The notes under the pieces are model-generated. The model had not been told where the DNA came from and ran no database searches. It saw only the letters and a program-made list of their open reading frames with translations. From Ralstonia pickettii DTP0602 (GTDB taxonomy: Bacteria; Pseudomonadota; Gammaproteobacteria; Burkholderiales; Burkholderiaceae): a stretch of DNA of 64,000 nucleotides. Location: contig CP006668.1 in the NCBI GenBank assembly GCA_000471925.1, forward strand, positions 1,736,001 through 1,800,000, in the 5' to 3' direction. This document shows, piece by piece, positions 8,072 to 16,478 of the stretch (position 1 is the stretch's first letter; every line of letters starts with the position of its first letter). Both the position numbers and the translations under genes were made by a program.

Positions 8072-9045
8072 TTGAAGTCCTCTCCACGGGCGCGCCGAAT
8101 ATCGTCGAGGACCTGGGCAGGCCGGGCCATCTCGGCATCGGGGTTGGCCGTAGTGGCGCCATGGATGTCATGGCGCTGTCCCTCGCCAACGCACTGGTTG
8201 GCAACGACGACGGCGAAGCCGGGATCGAGATCGGCCTGTTTCCGTTCCGCATGCGCTTTCAGTCCGACACTGTCTTCGCCTGTACCGGCTCGGACAGCCG
8301 CCTGCTGCTGGACGACCACGTGTTGGCGCCCTGGTGGGGCCGACGCGCCAGGGCCGGCCAGGTCCTGGTCGTCGAACGTCCCCGCCGGGGCGCACGCGCA
8401 TACCTGGCCTTCTCGGGCGGCATTGACGTTGCCCCCGTGCTGGGCTCTCGCTCCACTGACCTCAAGGGCGGATTCGGAGGCTGGGAGGGGCGTGGACTGC
8501 GGCGCGGGGACGTGCTGCCGCTCGGGAAAGCAGGGAATCCGGTGCTGCAGGCGTCCGGTCTGGGCCTGATCCCCAACGATATTCCGCCCTTCTGGCAAGA
8601 GCTATCCCGAGGATGCATCACGGTGCGGGCAGTGCCAGCCGCCGAATACGAGATGTTCAGCGACGAGGCAAGAACGGCGTTCACCACCACCGACTACAAG
8701 GTCACGCCCGACGCCAACCGGCAGGGTTATCGCCTGGTCGGCACAGCGTTGACGCTGACCCGCCCGCTGGAACTGCTCTCGCACGGCATCGTGCCAGGAA
8801 CGATCCAGGTCCCGCCCTCCGGACAACCCATCATCCAGCTCGCGGAAGCGAATACCTGCGGCGGCTATCCGAAGATCGCCACCGTGATCGAGGCAGACCT
8901 CTGGCGGCTTGCACAAGCGCCTGTGGGTTGCAGCGTGCGATTCACGACCGTCGACCAGGACCAGGCCATCGCCGCCTCGAAAGCGCAAGCCGAAGAACGT
9001 GCGTCCCTGCGCAGCAACATCGCGCTGATGACGCGACGCAGCTAA
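8068..9045 (+). CDS. pxpC: 5-oxoprolinase subunit C / KipA family (allophanate hydrolase subunit 2 domain)
   Basis: 325 residues from ATG 8068, overlapping the pxpB stop as ATGA. The N terminus has GAPNIVEDLGRPGHLGIGVG and GAMD, and later segments carry YLAFSGGID and GTIQVPPSGQPIIQLAE, the AHS2 (KipA) signature. The open frame continues upstream into pxpB but that part is not coding. Partner of PxpB, either in ATP-driven lactam hydrolysis or, as in urea carboxylase, in N-carboxylation of an amide. The protein has full family length and no disrupted motif. Confidence 0.92.
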   Translation: MIEVLSTGAPNIVEDLGRPGHLGIGVGRSGAMDVMALSLANALVGNDDGEAGIEIGLFPFRMRFQSDTVFACTGSDSRLLLDDHVLAPWWGRRARAGQVLVVERPRRGARAYLAFSGGIDVAPVLGSRSTDLKGGFGGWEGRGLRRGDVLPLGKAGNPVLQASGLGLIPNDIPPFWQELSRGCITVRAVPAAEYEMFSDEARTAFTTTDYKVTPDANRQGYRLVGTALTLTRPLELLSHGIVPGTIQVPPSGQPIIQLAEANTCGGYPKIATVIEADLWRLAQAPVGCSVRFTTVDQDQAIAASKAQAEERASLRSNIALMTRRS

Positions 9046-9089
9046 GCCACCCTTCCCGCCTTCCAATCACATCCACATACAGCTCAACC

Positions 9090-9869
9090 ATGACCAGGCA
9101 GAATGCAGCATCCTTGCGCGTCGACCTCAACTCCGACATGGGCGAGGGCTTCGGCGCCTATCACATGGGCGACGACGAAGCCATCCTGAATATCGTCAGC
9201 TCCGCCAATATCGCCTGCGGCTTGCACGCGGGCGATCCTGAGATCATGGCGAAGACCTTCGCGCTGGCCAGGGAGCGCGGGGTTGCGGTGGGCGCCCACC
9301 CCGGCTTCCCGGACCTGTGGGGCTTCGGCCGGCGCATCATTCCGTTCAGCACCGGCGAGATCGAGCGGCTGGTCGCCTATCAAATTGGCGCTGCCCAAGC
9401 GCTTTCCGCGTACGCGGGCCATCCCATCACCTACGTCAAGGCTCACGGCGCCTTGGGCAACCTGACCCAGACCGACGCCGAGGTCTCTACCGCCATCGCC
9501 CGGGCGATCAAGGCGGTGGATCCGAAGCTGGTTTGCCTGACATTCGCGAATGGCCATCTTGAACGCATCGGCAAGGAGATGGGCCTGCGCGTGTGCGCTG
9601 AAGTGTTTGCAGACCGCGCCTACACCGACGAGGGCCACCTCGTGCATCGCAAGATTCCCGGCGCGGTGCTGCACGACGCGCACGAGGCCGCGGCACGAAT
9701 GCTGCGGATGGTTCGCGCCGGCGCCATCGAAACCATCTCCGGCAAGCTGGTACCCGCGCCGATCGAGTCGATCTGCGTGCACAGCGATACGCCGGGGGCG
9801 ATTGCCATGGCCGCGGAGGTGCGGCGCACGCTGGAAGAGGCTGGCGTCACCGTACGGTCCTTTAGCTGA
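9090..9869 (+). CDS. pxpA: 5-oxoprolinase subunit A, LamB/YcsF family
   Basis: 259 residues from ATG 9090. The family signature DLNSDMGEGFG opens the protein, followed by ANIACGLHAGDP and VGAHPGFPDLWGFGRR. LamB/YcsF proteins supply the PxpA subunit that opens 5-oxoproline to glutamate together with PxpBC; one relative is the LamB protein of fungal lactam utilisation. It lies between pxpC and the biotin carrier gene, 44 bases after pxpC. Because the operon shares a putative operator with an aminotransferase and an aldolase, the lactam could be a substituted 5-oxoproline rather than 5-oxoproline itself (inference). Confidence 0.92.
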   Translation: MTRQNAASLRVDLNSDMGEGFGAYHMGDDEAILNIVSSANIACGLHAGDPEIMAKTFALARERGVAVGAHPGFPDLWGFGRRIIPFSTGEIERLVAYQIGAAQALSAYAGHPITYVKAHGALGNLTQTDAEVSTAIARAIKAVDPKLVCLTFANGHLERIGKEMGLRVCAEVFADRAYTDEGHLVHRKIPGAVLHDAHEAAARMLRMVRAGAIETISGKLVPAPIESICVHSDTPGAIAMAAEVRRTLEEAGVTVRSFS

Positions 9870-9876
9870 GGTGGCC

Positions 9877-10344
9877 ATGACGATGGACATCGATTTCGTG
9901 GAGCAGCTTATCGGCATCCTGGAGCGTTCGACGCTGTCGGAACTCGAGTACGCCGAGGATGGCGGGCGCATCCGGCTGGTGCGCTCAAGCAACCAGGGGA
10001 CAGCCGGAACGTCGCCCGCGTTGGCGACGCCAGTGCAGGAAGCGCCCGCCCAGGCCCTTACCGCTTCCCCCATCCAGGTCGAGCCGAAGGCACGAACCGT
10101 ATCGGCGCCGCTTGCGGGCTTGTTCTATTGCGCCCCTGCGCCAGGCCAGCCTCCGTTCGTGGCGGTCGGTGACCTGGTTGAAGAGGGACAACAGCTTGCC
10201 ATCATCGAGGCCATGAAGATGCTGAATGCCGTGGAAGCCGATCTTAAGGGGCGGGTGGTCCGCGTTGCTGCCGCGGATGGTGCAGCGGTAGAAGCAGGCG
10301 CCCCGCTCTTTGCGATCGAGCCTGCCGGAGACGGCGATGTTTGA
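9877..10344 (+). CDS. biotin carboxyl carrier protein, AccB type
   Basis: 155 residues from ATG 9877 (GAGG five bases upstream). A short N-terminal segment and a Pro/Ala-rich linker (about 40-75) lead to the biotinyl domain. EAMKM places the biotin-accepting lysine at residue 114. It overlaps the biotin carboxylase start by 8 bases. AccB homologues normally serve acetyl-CoA carboxylase, but no AccA or AccD gene is here; the neighbouring PxpBC-type subunits are the likely acceptor domain. It may be an operon-specific duplicate of chromosomal accB. Confidence 0.92.
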   Translation: MTMDIDFVEQLIGILERSTLSELEYAEDGGRIRLVRSSNQGTAGTSPALATPVQEAPAQALTASPIQVEPKARTVSAPLAGLFYCAPAPGQPPFVAVGDLVEEGQQLAIIEAMKMLNAVEADLKGRVVRVAAADGAAVEAGAPLFAIEPAGDGDV

Positions 10345-11695
10345 ATCGGTGCTGATCGCCAATCGCGGCGAGATCGCGCTGCGGGTGCTGAGGGCCTGCC
10401 GCAAGCTGGGCATCCGGACGGTTGCCGTCCACTCGGAAGTCGATGCGAACCTGCGGCACGTCGCCCTCGCCGACCAGGCGTTGTGCATCGGACCAGCGCC
10501 AGCCGGCCGCAGTTACCTGGACCAGAACGAACTGCTGCTGGCCGCCAGGCTGTCGGGGGCCGAGGCCATCCATCCCGGGTATGGGTTCCTGTCGGAGAAC
10601 GCGGATTTTGCTGAAGCCGTGGAGAACGCCGGGCTGGTATTCATCGGGCCCACCGCGGCCTCGATCCGGCGCATGGGTGATAAGGTCAGCGCCAAACGGG
10701 CCATGATCGAAGCCGGTGTCCCCTGCGTTCCCGGCTCCGAGGGAGCACTGACGGATGACTTGCCGGCAACCGCTACACTGGCCGAAACGGTCGGCTATCC
10801 CCTGATCGTCAAGGCGGCAGGTGGCGGTGGTGGGCGCGGCATGCGCATCGTGCGCGCCGCCAATGAGCTGGCACAGGCGGTCGCGATGACCCGGGAGGAA
10901 GCCGGGCGGGCCTTCAACAACCCGGAGGTCTATATCGAGAAGTTCCTCGAGCATCCCCGGCACATCGAAATCCAGGTGCTTGCGGACGCCCACGGCAATG
11001 CCGTCTGGCTGGGCGAGCGCGACTGCTCGATGCAGAGGCGCCACCAGAAGGTCATCGAGGAATCCCCGGCACCCGGCGTTTCACGCGAGGAAATCGCCAG
11101 GATCGGCGAGCAATGTGCCCGGGCGTGCCGGCATATCGGCTACCGTGGCGCTGGCACCTTTGAGTTTCTCTATGAGGATGGCGCCTTCTTCTTCATCGAG
11201 ATGAACACCCGGGTGCAGGTCGAGCATCCGGTCACCGAACTGGTCACGGGGATCGACATCGTCGCCGAGCAATTGCGCATCGCACGCGGGGAACCGCTTT
11301 CCTTCCGGCAGGAGGATGTGGTGTTTCGCGGGCATGCCGTGGAATGCCGCATCAACGCGGAACATCCATGGCGGTTCACGCCGGCTCCCGGGCGCATCAC
11401 GGCGTGGATTCCCCCTGGCGGTCCCGGGATACGCGTGGAATCCCATCTCTATGCCGGGTACGCGGTGCCACCGAACTATGACTCGCTGGTTGCAAAGCTG
11501 CTGGCACATGGCGCCACACGCGAGGAAGCGATCGCGCGCATGCGTGTGGCGCTGGATGAAATCGTGCTGGGCGGCATCGACTCGAACGTGGCGCTGCACC
11601 GGGTACTGATGGACGAGCCTGGCTTCACCCAAGGCGGATATGACATCCATCATCTGGAACGATGCCTGGCACAGGGCCTTGGGGAGGCGAACTGA
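10337..11695 (+). CDS. biotin carboxylase, AccC type
   Basis: 452 residues from ATG 10337, the first Met before [19 protein letters not shown]. The biotin carboxylase N-domain, the ATP-grasp glycine loop GGGGRGM, and [14 protein letters not shown] are present, so the enzyme looks active. It carboxylates biotin on the upstream carrier with ATP and bicarbonate. The overlap with the carrier gene argues for coupled translation. The missing carboxyltransferase is most simply provided by the PxpB/PxpC-like pair, as in urea carboxylase, where biotin carboxylase, AHS2, AHS1 and carrier domains are fused in one chain. Confidence 0.94.
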   Translation: MFESVLIANRGEIALRVLRACRKLGIRTVAVHSEVDANLRHVALADQALCIGPAPAGRSYLDQNELLLAARLSGAEAIHPGYGFLSENADFAEAVENAGLVFIGPTAASIRRMGDKVSAKRAMIEAGVPCVPGSEGALTDDLPATATLAETVGYPLIVKAAGGGGGRGMRIVRAANELAQAVAMTREEAGRAFNNPEVYIEKFLEHPRHIEIQVLADAHGNAVWLGERDCSMQRRHQKVIEESPAPGVSREEIARIGEQCARACRHIGYRGAGTFEFLYEDGAFFFIEMNTRVQVEHPVTELVTGIDIVAEQLRIARGEPLSFRQEDVVFRGHAVECRINAEHPWRFTPAPGRITAWIPPGGPGIRVESHLYAGYAVPPNYDSLVAKLLAHGATREEAIARMRVALDEIVLGGIDSNVALHRVLMDEPGFTQGGYDIHHLERCLAQGLGEAN

Positions 11696-11696
11696 C

Positions 11697-12116
11697 ATGA
11701 ATCTGGAAGATATCGAGCGGCTGGTTCAGCGCCTTGATGGCAAGCCGATTGCCAGGCTGGAACTCGAACTGGAAGGGAAGCACCTGGTGTTGCAACGTCC
11801 GGCGGACGGCGACGGGGTGGGGTCTGATGGCGCCAGTCAAGGTATGCCTCAGGCAGAAACCCCGGGCGCGGCGCTCGATTGCATACGAGCGCCCGCGGCA
11901 GGCGTGTTCTACGCCAGTCACCCGCTGGCGGAAGAGACCTTCGCGCTGGCCGACCGCACCGTCGAGGCCGGCGAGGCAGTGGGCTACCTGCGTGTCGGTT
12001 CAGTGCTCAGTGCGGTGAACGCCGGAGAGCGCGGCGTGCCAGGGGAGCAGCTTGCCGAAAGCGGTACGTTGGTTGGCTTTGGGCAGGCGCTTTTCGCGTT
12101 CGAGAAGGCGTCATAG
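11697..12116 (+). CDS. biotin-carrier-like protein lacking the biotin lysine
   Basis: 139 residues from ATG 11697, one base after the biotin carboxylase stop. The N terminus (MNLEDIERLVQRL) and the C-terminal lipoyl/biotinyl fold align without a gap to the carrier at 9877: APAAGVFY against APLAGLFY, and FGQALFAFE against AGAPLFAIE. At the modification site EAMKM is replaced by RVGSV, so Ser102 (codon 12000-12002) stands where lysine should be. It cannot be biotinylated at that site. The frame is intact and the product full length, so it is not simply a decayed gene. A structural or regulatory role, as for plant BADC proteins, is an inference. Confidence 0.85.
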   Translation: MNLEDIERLVQRLDGKPIARLELELEGKHLVLQRPADGDGVGSDGASQGMPQAETPGAALDCIRAPAAGVFYASHPLAEETFALADRTVEAGEAVGYLRVGSVLSAVNAGERGVPGEQLAESGTLVGFGQALFAFEKAS

Positions 12117-12159
12117 GCGCCAACAGCTCTCTGCCCGATAGCTTCTTCACATGCGGCCG

Positions 12160-12197
12160 GGTTGCTCCCTCTCCCGCTTGCGGGAGAGGGAGCAACC
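12160..12197. terminator. perfect 18-bp hairpin between convergent genes
   Basis: Arms 12160-12177 and 12180-12197 are exact inverted repeats with only two bases between them; the arm begins GGTTGCTCCC. It lies 44 bases after the biotin-carrier-like gene and 149 bases before the end of the opposing LysR gene. There is no T-run on either side, so it could be a factor-assisted bidirectional terminator or a dispersed intergenic palindrome. Confidence 0.5.
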
Positions 12198-12345
12198 AAA
12201 TGGTGGTTCAAAGCATGACATCCACCCAAATGCCGTTCCAGGCTTGCCACTCGTGCGTCCGCCACCACTCACAGGGGCGCCCGTAGTACGGCCGCGTGCG
12301 AAATCTGCGCACCCTGCGCCAAATCTACCCTGCGATTGACGCGGT

Positions 12346-13248
12346 CTACACCAGGCAACGCGGCGCCTGGAATTCGATCACGTCCTTGATGACGTCGCGC
12401 ATCTCCGTGATCAGCAGGCGCGCATCGTCGCGACGCCATTGCACGACATAGTGCAGCGGTTCCAGCGCGCCCCCCTTCTTCAGGATCTGCAACACCCCGC
12501 GCGCTTCCAGCGCCTCTGCCCATTGCTTCGGCATGAAGGCGAAACCCAGTCCCTCCGCCACCATGCCGACCACGGCGCCCCAGCTGTTGCACACCAGACG
12601 ACGGTTGACCGCCATGCCGCGGCTCGCCAGCCACTGGTCGAGCACCCGCGTGCCGCCCGCGCCGACCGGCAGGGATAGCAGCAATTGCTCCGCCATCAGC
12701 CGCCGCGGATCGTCGGTGCCGGTCTTTTCGATGAAGGGCTCGGTCGCAACCCAGACAAAGTCGACCTGTGCGATCCGTTCCGACGCGAGGCTGCTGCGCG
12801 ATGACGGCCCGGCGATCACCGCGAGGTCGAGTTCGCCATCCTCGAGGCGCTGCTCCAGCACCTGACCGATATCGACGTAGGGCTCAAGCTGAAGCTCCGG
12901 ATGCCGGATGGCCGCCTGCCGTACCAGCCGGGGCAGCCAGGTCAGGCCGCTCAGTTCGCCCAACCCCACGCGGCAACGGCCTTGCAGGCCACGGCTCTGC
13001 CCCGCCGACTGCTGCAGCTCAGCCGCAACCCGCAGCAGCTCGCGGATACGCGGCAGCATCTGCTCGCCCTGCGCCGTCAGTTCGGCACGGCGGCCGCTTC
13101 GGTCGAACAGCTGCACGCCGAGGGAGGTTTCAAGCTCGGCCACCCGCTTGGACAGCGAGGACACGGACAGGTGGCAGCGCTCTGCGGCGACTGAAAAGTT
13201 GAGGCAGGTCGCGGCCCAGTAGAAGGCTTCCAGTTGCTTGAGGGTCAT
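12346..13248 (-). CDS. LysR-type transcriptional regulator of the 2-hydroxyacid operon
   Basis: 300 residues. The winged helix-turn-helix spans about 1-60 (LKQLEAFYWAATCLNFSVAA, then LFDRSGRRAELTAQG), followed by a complete effector domain. It is divergent from the FMN dehydrogenase gene at 13382, with a strong inverted repeat at 13284-13321 between them, so it most likely controls the 13382-17483 operon and itself. The GELSGLTWLPRLVR stretch resembles the TELIALTWLTELIRE stretch of the regulators at 59049 and 63314, placing the three in one subfamily, each beside an RraA or Bug gene. Effector unknown, probably a hydroxy- or oxo-acid. Confidence 0.92.
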   Translation of the reverse strand: MTLKQLEAFYWAATCLNFSVAAERCHLSVSSLSKRVAELETSLGVQLFDRSGRRAELTAQGEQMLPRIRELLRVAAELQQSAGQSRGLQGRCRVGLGELSGLTWLPRLVRQAAIRHPELQLEPYVDIGQVLEQRLEDGELDLAVIAGPSSRSSLASERIAQVDFVWVATEPFIEKTGTDDPRRLMAEQLLLSLPVGAGGTRVLDQWLASRGMAVNRRLVCNSWGAVVGMVAEGLGFAFMPKQWAEALEARGVLQILKKGGALEPLHYVVQWRRDDARLLITEMRDVIKDVIEFQAPRCLV

Positions 13249-13283
13249 GGGGTCAGGGCCGCGAGTGGCGATTGTCTGTTTCC

Positions 13284-13321
13284 TAAAAGCGAAATTATAG
13301 CTTCGTTATTTTTCGCTTTTA
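13284..13321. promoter_or_regulatory. inverted repeat, probable LysR operator
   Basis: TAAAAGCGAAA at 13284-13294 is repeated as its exact complement at 13311-13321, with a 16-base AT-rich spacer. It sits between the divergent LysR start (13248) and the ATG at 13382. An 11-bp perfect arm pair of this spacing is a good LysR-family recognition site. The binding protein is inferred from position. Confidence 0.7.
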
Positions 13322-13381
13322 TCGTCTCTTCGCGGTTGCTAGATTGGTGCCTAGTCGTCGCCTAGCCATCTCACATCGACC

Positions 13382-14668
13382 ATGCCAGCCATCCAAGCCC
13401 CTGCAGCAGCGCCTTCCGCCAGTGCGGAAAGTGCCTCAATTGCCGCCGCTGCGCCGACCGCGCCAGCCCGAGGCGCAGCCGCGCTGCGCAGGCAAGTGCT
13501 TTCGCTGAACGACCTTGAACCGCTCGCCCGCCGCCGCCTGCCCCGGCCGCTGTACGCCTACGTCAGCGGCGCGGTGGAGGACAGCGTCTCGCTGGCGGAG
13601 AACCGCCGTGCCTTCGCCGAGATCGCGCTGCGGCCGCGCGTGCTTGCCGGCGTGGCCACGCGTGAACTGGGCTTCGAGCTGTTCGGCCGGCGCTATGCAG
13701 CACCCTTCGGCGTTGCGCCCATGGGCATCGCGGCATTGTTCGCCTACCGCGGCGATATCGTACTGGCGCAGGCCGCGCAACAGGCCGCGGTGCCGGCGAT
13801 CATGAGCGGTTCGTCGCTGATCCGGCTGGAAGAAGTGATGGCGGCCGCGCCCGGGACATGGTTCCAGGCCTACCTGCCCGGCGACCTGGCGCAGATCGAC
13901 GGGCTGTTGTCGCGCATCGAGGCGGCAGGCGTCGAGACGCTGGTGATCACCGTCGATACGCCCGTTGCGGGCAATCGCGAGAACAATGTGCGCGCCGGTT
14001 TCTCGACACCGCTGCGGCCGAGCCTGAGCCTCGCATGGCAAGGCATCGCGCATCCGCGCTGGCTGCTCGGCACCTTCGCGCGCACGCTGCTGCGGTATGG
14101 CATGCCGCATTTCGAGAATGCCTATGCGCACCGCGGCGCACCCATCCTGTCGTCGCGCGTGCTGCGCGACTTCTCCGACCGCGCGCATTTCACCTGGACA
14201 CACCTTGAAGCCATCCGCCGGCGCTGGAAAGGCACGCTGGTGGTCAAGGGCATCCTGACCGCGGAAGACGCCTTGCTGGCGCGCCGGCACGGCGTGGACG
14301 GGATCATCGTCTCGAACCACGGCGGCCGGCAACTGGACGGCGCCATCGCACCGCTGCGTGTCCTGCCTGAGATCGTTGACGCCGTACCCGATCTGCCAGT
14401 GATGCTCGACAGCGGCGTACGCCGCGGCACGGACGTGATCAAGGCCCTCGCGCTCGGCGCGCGTTGCGTCTTTGTCGGCCGACCATTCGCCTACGCGGCG
14501 ACAGTAGGGTCCACCCCCGGCGTGGCACACGCCATCGAATTGTTGCAGGCCGAGATCTCGCGCGATATGGCGATGCTCGGCCTTACCCGGCTGGCAGACA
14601 TCGGCTCTGCCTGCATCCGACCTGCCACCTCCCCGCACATGCCCCCTCACCCGGAGACTTATCGATGA
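13382..14668 (+). CDS. FMN-dependent alpha-hydroxy-acid dehydrogenase (lactate dehydrogenase/glycolate oxidase family)
   Basis: 428 residues. FMN and catalytic features are APMGIAALF, the WFQAYLPGD segment, VSNHGGRQLDG with His313 as the active-site base, and DSGVRRGTDVIKALALGA. The family oxidises L-2-hydroxy acids to 2-oxo acids. The first 35 residues are Ala/Pro-rich and unlike the usual start; no strong ribosome site precedes ATG 13382, so a later start near residue 39 is possible. The stop overlaps the RraA-like gene (ATGA). With the D-2-hydroxyacid dehydrogenase downstream, it would let the cell oxidise both enantiomers of a hydroxy acid. Confidence 0.9.
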   Translation: MPAIQAPAAAPSASAESASIAAAAPTAPARGAAALRRQVLSLNDLEPLARRRLPRPLYAYVSGAVEDSVSLAENRRAFAEIALRPRVLAGVATRELGFELFGRRYAAPFGVAPMGIAALFAYRGDIVLAQAAQQAAVPAIMSGSSLIRLEEVMAAAPGTWFQAYLPGDLAQIDGLLSRIEAAGVETLVITVDTPVAGNRENNVRAGFSTPLRPSLSLAWQGIAHPRWLLGTFARTLLRYGMPHFENAYAHRGAPILSSRVLRDFSDRAHFTWTHLEAIRRRWKGTLVVKGILTAEDALLARRHGVDGIIVSNHGGRQLDGAIAPLRVLPEIVDAVPDLPVMLDSGVRRGTDVIKALALGARCVFVGRPFAYAATVGSTPGVAHAIELLQAEISRDMAMLGLTRLADIGSACIRPATSPHMPPHPETYR

Positions 14669-15342
14669 GCACGCTACACGGCTTCCGCATCCACCCCAAG
14701 CCGGCGCCAACCGTCAGCAACGCGCTGCTGGAGCGCTACCGCAGCTTCCCGGTGGCCAATGTCAGCGACGCAATGAGCCGCACCGTCGGCACCACGCAAC
14801 TGCGGCCCTATCACCGGCGCGATGGCGTCATGGCCGGCCGCGCCCTCACGGTGCGCACCCGGCCTGGCGACAACCTGATGGTTCACAAGGCCCTCGACCT
14901 CTGCGGCCCCGGCGATGTGATCGTCGTCGATGCCGGTGGCGCCGGTCCGAATGCCATCATCGGCGAGATCATGCTGGCGCTGGCGATCGCGCGCGGCGCA
15001 GCGGGCTTCGTGATCGACGGCCTGATCCGCGACAGCGACACCATCGGCAAGGAAACGCTGCCGGTGTATGCGCGCGGGGTCTCGCATCGCGGCCCGTACA
15101 AGGATGGCCCCGGCGAACTGCACGTATCTGTCTGCATTGACGGCATGGTGGTGCGCCCCGGTGACCTGGTCCTGGGCGATGGCGACGGCCTGCTGGTCGT
15201 TGCGGCCGAAGACGCCGAGGAAATCGCCGCGCGCGTGGAGGACGTACAGCGCACCGAAGCAGCGGTGCTCGAATCGATCGCGCAAGGCCGCGCCGATCGC
15301 AGCTGGGTCGAGCGCACGCTGCGCGAGAAGGGGGTGGTATGA
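14665..15342 (+). CDS. RraA-family aldolase/decarboxylase-like protein
   Basis: 225 residues. RPGDNLMVHKAL and VIDGLIRD are visible; Arg122 and Asp123 sit at the conserved ligand positions of HMG/CHA aldolases. It overlaps the neighbours on both sides by 4 bases, so it belongs firmly to the 2-hydroxyacid operon. Likely role is cleavage of a 4-hydroxy-2-oxo acid, or decarboxylation of an oxaloacetate-like acid (known side activity of the family), made by the flanking dehydrogenases. It is closer to the protein at 62367 (shared RPGDNLM motif) than to that at 3370. Confidence 0.88.
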   Translation: MSTLHGFRIHPKPAPTVSNALLERYRSFPVANVSDAMSRTVGTTQLRPYHRRDGVMAGRALTVRTRPGDNLMVHKALDLCGPGDVIVVDAGGAGPNAIIGEIMLALAIARGAAGFVIDGLIRDSDTIGKETLPVYARGVSHRGPYKDGPGELHVSVCIDGMVVRPGDLVLGDGDGLLVVAAEDAEEIAARVEDVQRTEAAVLESIAQGRADRSWVERTLREKGVV

Positions 15343-16409
15343 ACGCGCCCCGCCTGCCGATGCCCGCCACCGGCACGGTGGTCCGTTTCGACCACTGGCT
15401 GGACCCGGCCTTCGACCGCATCATCACGGCCACGCCTGGCCTGACGCTGCACACCTGTGCCCGCGAAGGCGCCGGCGCGGCAGCGTGGGCCCGGCTGTCC
15501 ACCGCCCATGTCTACCAGATCTCGGCCGCCAAGGACGAGATCCCCCGCCGCTGGTTCGCCGACGCCGCGCTGCTGGCGCGCTGCCCCGACCTGCTGGCGG
15601 TGTCGTCCAGTGGCTCCGGCTGCGACACCATCGACATCGATGCCTGCACCGAAGCGGGCGTCGCGGTGCTCAACCAGGCCGGCGGCAACGCCGACTCGGT
15701 GGCAGAGATGACGCTGGGCCTGATGCTGGCTGTGCTGCGCCGCATCGCCGAATCCGACCGCCTTCTGCGCGCGCACAACTGCGAGAGCCGTGAGGACCTG
15801 ATGGGCCACGAACTGCGCGGCCGCACGCTCGGCCTGGTCGGCGTGGGCCACGCGGGCCGCCGCGTCGCCGCGCTCGGCCGCGCCTTCGGCATGCACGTGA
15901 TCGGCTGCGATCCGGCGCTGGATGCGGCGGAACTGGCCGCACGTGGCGCACAGGCGGTGTCCTTCGAAGAATTGCTTCGCAGTGCCGACGTGGTCTCGCT
16001 GCATTGCCCGCGCGACGCCACCACGCTGCGCATGATGGACGCCGCGGCCTTCGCCGCGATGCGGCCGGGCAGCATCTTTGTCAGCACCGCGCGTGGCGGC
16101 ATCCATGACGAGGGCGCGCTGCATGGGGCGCTGGCCAGTGGCCATCTTGCCGGGGCCGGCCTGGATGTGTGGGAGCAGGAGCCGCCGCCGCGCGAGAACC
16201 CGCTGCTCGTGCTGGACAACGTTGTCGCCACTTTCCACACCGCTGGCGTCACGCACGAAGCGCGGCGCAGGAACGCCGAACTGGCCGCCACTCAAATCGT
16301 CGCACTGCTGGCCAGTGGCGAGCGGCCCGAGCGGCTGGTCAACCCCGAAGTCTGGCCGCGTGCGCGCATGCGCATCGCGGCTGCGATGGAGGCATCGGTC
16401 ACACCGTAG
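15339..16409 (+). CDS. D-2-hydroxyacid dehydrogenase, NAD(P)-dependent
   Basis: 356 residues. The Rossmann motif GLVGVGHAGRRVAALGRAF and the ARGGIHDEGALHGAL segment supply NAD binding and the substrate arginine; HTAGVTHEAR near residue 305 supplies the catalytic histidine, and DVWEQEPPP holds the family's conserved stretch. The family includes phosphoglycerate, glyoxylate and D-lactate dehydrogenases. The gene overlaps the RraA gene by 4 bases. The reaction is interconversion of a D-2-hydroxy acid and its 2-oxo acid. Exact substrate not readable. Confidence 0.9.
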   Translation: MNAPRLPMPATGTVVRFDHWLDPAFDRIITATPGLTLHTCAREGAGAAAWARLSTAHVYQISAAKDEIPRRWFADAALLARCPDLLAVSSSGSGCDTIDIDACTEAGVAVLNQAGGNADSVAEMTLGLMLAVLRRIAESDRLLRAHNCESREDLMGHELRGRTLGLVGVGHAGRRVAALGRAFGMHVIGCDPALDAAELAARGAQAVSFEELLRSADVVSLHCPRDATTLRMMDAAAFAAMRPGSIFVSTARGGIHDEGALHGALASGHLAGAGLDVWEQEPPPRENPLLVLDNVVATFHTAGVTHEARRRNAELAATQIVALLASGERPERLVNPEVWPRARMRIAAAMEASVTP

Positions 16410-16478
16410 CCAACAGGCCGCGAACTATTCTTCACTCATAACAGGCCGGCGCAAGAGACCGGCGAGGAGACACCTACC

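Noticed and set aside
12160..12197. Palindrome as the end of an insertion sequence
   Set aside because: No transposase, no target-site duplication and no second end nearby.
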